From contig JAUNOJ010000104.1 in assembly GCA_030531135.1 (NCBI GenBank), positions 1 through 6,394 on the forward strand: a DNA stretch of 6,394 nt. The letters run 5' to 3'. The stretch comes from Sutterellaceae bacterium (GTDB lineage Bacteria > Pseudomonadota > Gammaproteobacteria > Burkholderiales > Burkholderiaceae_F). Below, piece by piece: positions 5,159 to 6,394 of the stretch. The number at the start of each line of letters is the position of its first letter. Position 1 is the first letter of the stretch. Made by a program: the position numbers and the translations under genes. The notes beneath the pieces are model-generated. The model was not told the origin of the DNA and ran no database searches. It saw only the letters and a list, made by a program, of their open reading frames with translations.

Positions 5159-5581
5159 ATGACGATTAAGATTTTCGACTTGTGTTGCGCCAACGGCCAC
5201 GTGTTCGAAGGTTGGTTTCCGACCAACGCCGAATTCGAGCGCCAAAAAGACGCGGGCGAAATCGTTTGCCCCGAGTGCGGCAGCACAACTGTCGAAAAAC
5301 GCCCCTCGGCAAGTCGTATCTCCAAGTCGACGATGAGCGCAGCCGACAAAAAGAAACTTGAAGCCGCCTACGAAAAGCTCATGACGGCCGTACGCGAAGA
5401 AGCCGAGCGCGCCGAAGACGTGGGACGCAACTTCGTGCAGGAGTCCAGGGACATGGCCGCAGGCTTATCCGCTGCGCGCACCATCAAAGGGCTTTGTACG
5501 CTCAAAGAAGCCCAAGAGTTGCAAGAAGAAGGCATCACGGTCTTGCCGGTGCCGGAATCTGCCGGCAAAACCATCAACTGA
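5159..5581 (+). CDS. DUF1178 family protein (zinc-ribbon-like N-terminus)
   Basis: A 140-residue soluble protein with the DUF1178 pattern: IFDLCC-AN-GHVFEGWF at about 5-20, CPECGSTTVEK at 37-47, then a charged helical region and the family-like ending EEGITVLPVP (about 124-133). C10, H14, C37 and C40 could bind one metal ion, probably zinc. The family is widespread in proteobacteria and has no established function that I know of. The start at 5159 is supported by AAGG at 5148-5151, which overlaps the stop codon of the ZIP gene. Together with the 9-base gap this argues for one transcript and perhaps coupled translation. No membrane segment or signal peptide is seen. The gene converges on the Nim-like gene with 6 bases between stop codons. 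Confidence 0.88.
   Translation: MTIKIFDLCCANGHVFEGWFPTNAEFERQKDAGEIVCPECGSTTVEKRPSASRISKSTMSAADKKKLEAAYEKLMTAVREEAERAEDVGRNFVQESRDMAAGLSAARTIKGLCTLKEAQELQEEGITVLPVPESAGKTIN
5543..5568. repeat. Inverted repeat in the 3' end of the DUF1178 gene
   Basis: TTGCCGG (5543-5549) and CCGGCAA (5562-5568) are exact inverted copies with a 12-base loop. They lie inside the coding region just before the convergent stop codons. With no intergenic space left, this is the only hairpin near the junction. It has no T tract and would be a weak terminator at best. Confidence 0.35.
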
Positions 5582-5587
5582 CGCGCC

Positions 5588-6088
5588 TTATGCGTGCGGC
5601 TTGGCACGGCGCGCTTTGCCCGAGACTTTGGTCATCGACACACGCCAAATCGCACAACCTTCGAAGTGTTTGTCGATATAGCGCGCGTTGCGATCTTCGT
5701 CGTTGGTCGGTGCCCAGCGAGCAATTAGAAACGACAAGGCACGGCGCTTTTCTTCAACGTCCGTGACTTCCTCGCACGAACCTTCCACGACCGCACAAGC
5801 ATAGTTGCAGCTGTAGTCGTGCTCAGTGACTTGGGCTTCGGAAACAAAGGTCAGGCAAACCTCTTCGTGTGCACGAATGTTGTCGTTGCGTCGGCTGGCA
5901 TTGGCCGTCGTGTGAAAATAAACGGCCTCGCCCACGCAAACGGGATTGACCGGCACGCCGTAAACATGACCTTCGTCATCCACCGTGCTCACCACGGCAA
6001 AAGGGGCGGCATCGATCACGGCTTGAGTTTCTTCACGCGACAATTCTCGATCAAAGCGCCGCATAGGGCGATTTTGCGTTCCGCTCAT
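5588..6088 (-). CDS. NimA-like FMN-binding protein (pyridoxamine 5'-phosphate oxidase fold)
   Basis: A 166-residue flavoprotein of the split-barrel FMN-binding superfamily, close to the 5-nitroimidazole reductase (Nim) group. Supporting motifs are MRRFDRELSREET at 9-21, APFAVVSTVDDEGHVYGVPV at 28-47, VYFHTT at 56-61, the EEKRRAL helix at 112-118 and the ending VSMTKVSGKARR, as in NimA-type proteins. The substrate is unknown: members reduce nitroaromatic compounds or act on other small molecules, and the match alone does not show drug resistance. In the segment where many Nim proteins have GHK, this one has ASRR (64-67). The start at 6088 is supported by AGGAG at 6097-6101, 8 bases upstream; the ATG at 6064 is a possible shorter start. 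It is transcribed divergently from the asparaginase gene. Confidence 0.85.
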   Translation of the reverse strand: MSGTQNRPMRRFDRELSREETQAVIDAAPFAVVSTVDDEGHVYGVPVNPVCVGEAVYFHTTANASRRNDNIRAHEEVCLTFVSEAQVTEHDYSCNYACAVVEGSCEEVTDVEEKRRALSFLIARWAPTNDEDRNARYIDKHFEGCAIWRVSMTKVSGKARRAKPHA

Positions 6089-6121
6089 AAATGGTTCTCC
6101 TCAAAGGGGTTGCTGCGCCTA

Positions 6122-6127
6122 ATTGTA
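6122..6127 (-). promoter_or_regulatory. Candidate -10 box of the Nim-like gene
   Basis: TACAAT on the minus strand, 33 bases before the start codon, which allows a short leader with the AGGAG site. No clear -35 is seen (CATACC at 17 bases). It overlaps the -35-like element of the divergent asparaginase promoter. Confidence 0.4.
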
Positions 6128-6152
6128 GCCAAGGCCGTTGTCGCGGTATGAT
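6123..6152 (+). promoter_or_regulatory. Candidate sigma-70 promoter of the asparaginase gene
   Basis: TTGTAG (6123-6128) and TATGAT (6147-6152) with an 18-base spacer. Transcription would start near 6159 and leave a leader of about 50 bases. The -35 overlaps the opposing -10 of the Nim-like gene, so the two promoters may exclude each other. Confidence 0.45.
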
Positions 6153-6175
6153 GCGAAAACTTTGAGTTTGCAACG

Positions 6176-6201
6176 AAGGATTGATTCCTTTGAGATAAGG
6201 A
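6176..6201 (+). promoter_or_regulatory. Asparaginase leader with ribosome site and alternative hairpins
   Basis: AAGGA at 6197-6201 is the ribosome binding site, 8 bases before the ATG. TCCTT at 6186-6190 can pair with it, or with an identical AAGGA at 6176-6180. The nine bases AAGGATTGA occur twice (6176-6184 and 6197-6205). The ribosome site is clear; the switch is a hypothesis. Confidence 0.5.
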
Positions 6202-6209
6202 TTGACAAA

Positions 6210-6394
6210 ATGATCGACAAAAAAGTCGTGGTGGTCGCCACGGGCGGCACCATTGCCATGAAGCAGGATGAAAACGGCCACGGTCTGGTGCCGGCGTGTT
6301 CGGGCGAAGATTTGGCAGCAGCTATTCCCGGTTTGGGAGACATTGCCGAACTCGAATTCGTGCAGTTTTCCAATGTGGCTTCGCCTGCCATGAC
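6210..6394 (+). CDS. L-asparaginase family protein, N-terminal part (runs off the window)
   Basis: The first 61 residues are visible. The start MIDKKVVVVATGGTIAM holds the bacterial-type asparaginase signature ATGGTIA, whose second Thr (T14) corresponds to the catalytic Thr of this family. PACSGEDL at about 28-35 and QFSNVASPAM near the visible end also fit; the Ser of ASPAM matches the substrate-binding Ser region. No signal peptide is present, so a cytoplasmic enzyme that hydrolyses asparagine to aspartate and ammonia is expected. Glutaminase activity or a related amidase specificity cannot be excluded from this piece. The start is supported by AAGGA 8 bases upstream. The gene is complete at its 5' end and cut by the window at 6394. 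Confidence 0.92.
   Translation, partial: MIDKKVVVVATGGTIAMKQDENGHGLVPACSGEDLAAAIPGLGDIAELEFVQFSNVASPAM

Noticed and set aside
4463..5245. 260-codon minus-strand frame opposite the ZIP gene
   Set aside because: The + strand carries clear ZIP and DUF1178 motifs; the antisense product is rich in His/Lys/Gln and resembles no family.
1..6394. Mobile element, CRISPR array or prophage
   Set aside because: No transposase, integrase, regularly spaced repeats or target duplications were seen; all recognised genes are chromosomal types.

Overview
The window looks like ordinary chromosomal DNA of a Gram-negative proteobacterium. A betaproteobacterium of the Sutterella/Parasutterella type (Burkholderiales) is my best guess. 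The guess rests on the proteobacterial style of PolA, the lipobox lipoprotein, the dba-dsbI pair and recurrent TACAAT -10-like boxes. It is an inference, not a proof. I see no insertion sequence, CRISPR array, tRNA or rRNA.

Layout from left to right. The 3' two-fifths or so of polA (DNA polymerase I: the end of the exonuclease domain and the whole polymerase domain) runs on + to 1294. It converges on a minus-strand operon, and a strong two-way hairpin terminator lies between them. That operon is dba (55 aa membrane protein) followed by dsbI (511 aa DsbB-like domain fused to a periplasmic propeller-like domain). The dba stop codon lies inside the dsbI Shine-Dalgarno sequence. Upstream, beyond a clear terminator, a minus-strand gene encodes a META/HslJ-like lipoprotein. 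Then come about 490 bases without a convincing protein gene (3750-4243). They hold an orphan minus-strand terminator with a T-rich tail, several inverted repeats that could compete for pairing, and the control region of the next + gene.

From 4244 a + operon encodes a ZIP-family metal transporter with a Cys cluster and a His-rich tail. It is followed after 9 bases by a DUF1178 zinc-ribbon-like protein. A minus-strand NimA-like flavoprotein gene converges on it with only 6 bases between the stop codons. Divergent from that gene, the beginning of a cytoplasmic asparaginase gene runs off the right edge.

How the genes may work together. dba-dsbI forms a disulfide-generating module in the inner membrane, and the neighbouring lipoprotein has four extra cysteines that could be a client. 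The ZIP transporter and the Cys-containing DUF1178 protein are probably cotranscribed, which fits a metal-related role. The rest are housekeeping or metabolic genes. The best place to look for something undescribed is 3830-4260. It contains either a structured small RNA on the minus strand or a transcription-attenuating leader of the lipoprotein gene, next to operator-like repeats before the ZIP gene.
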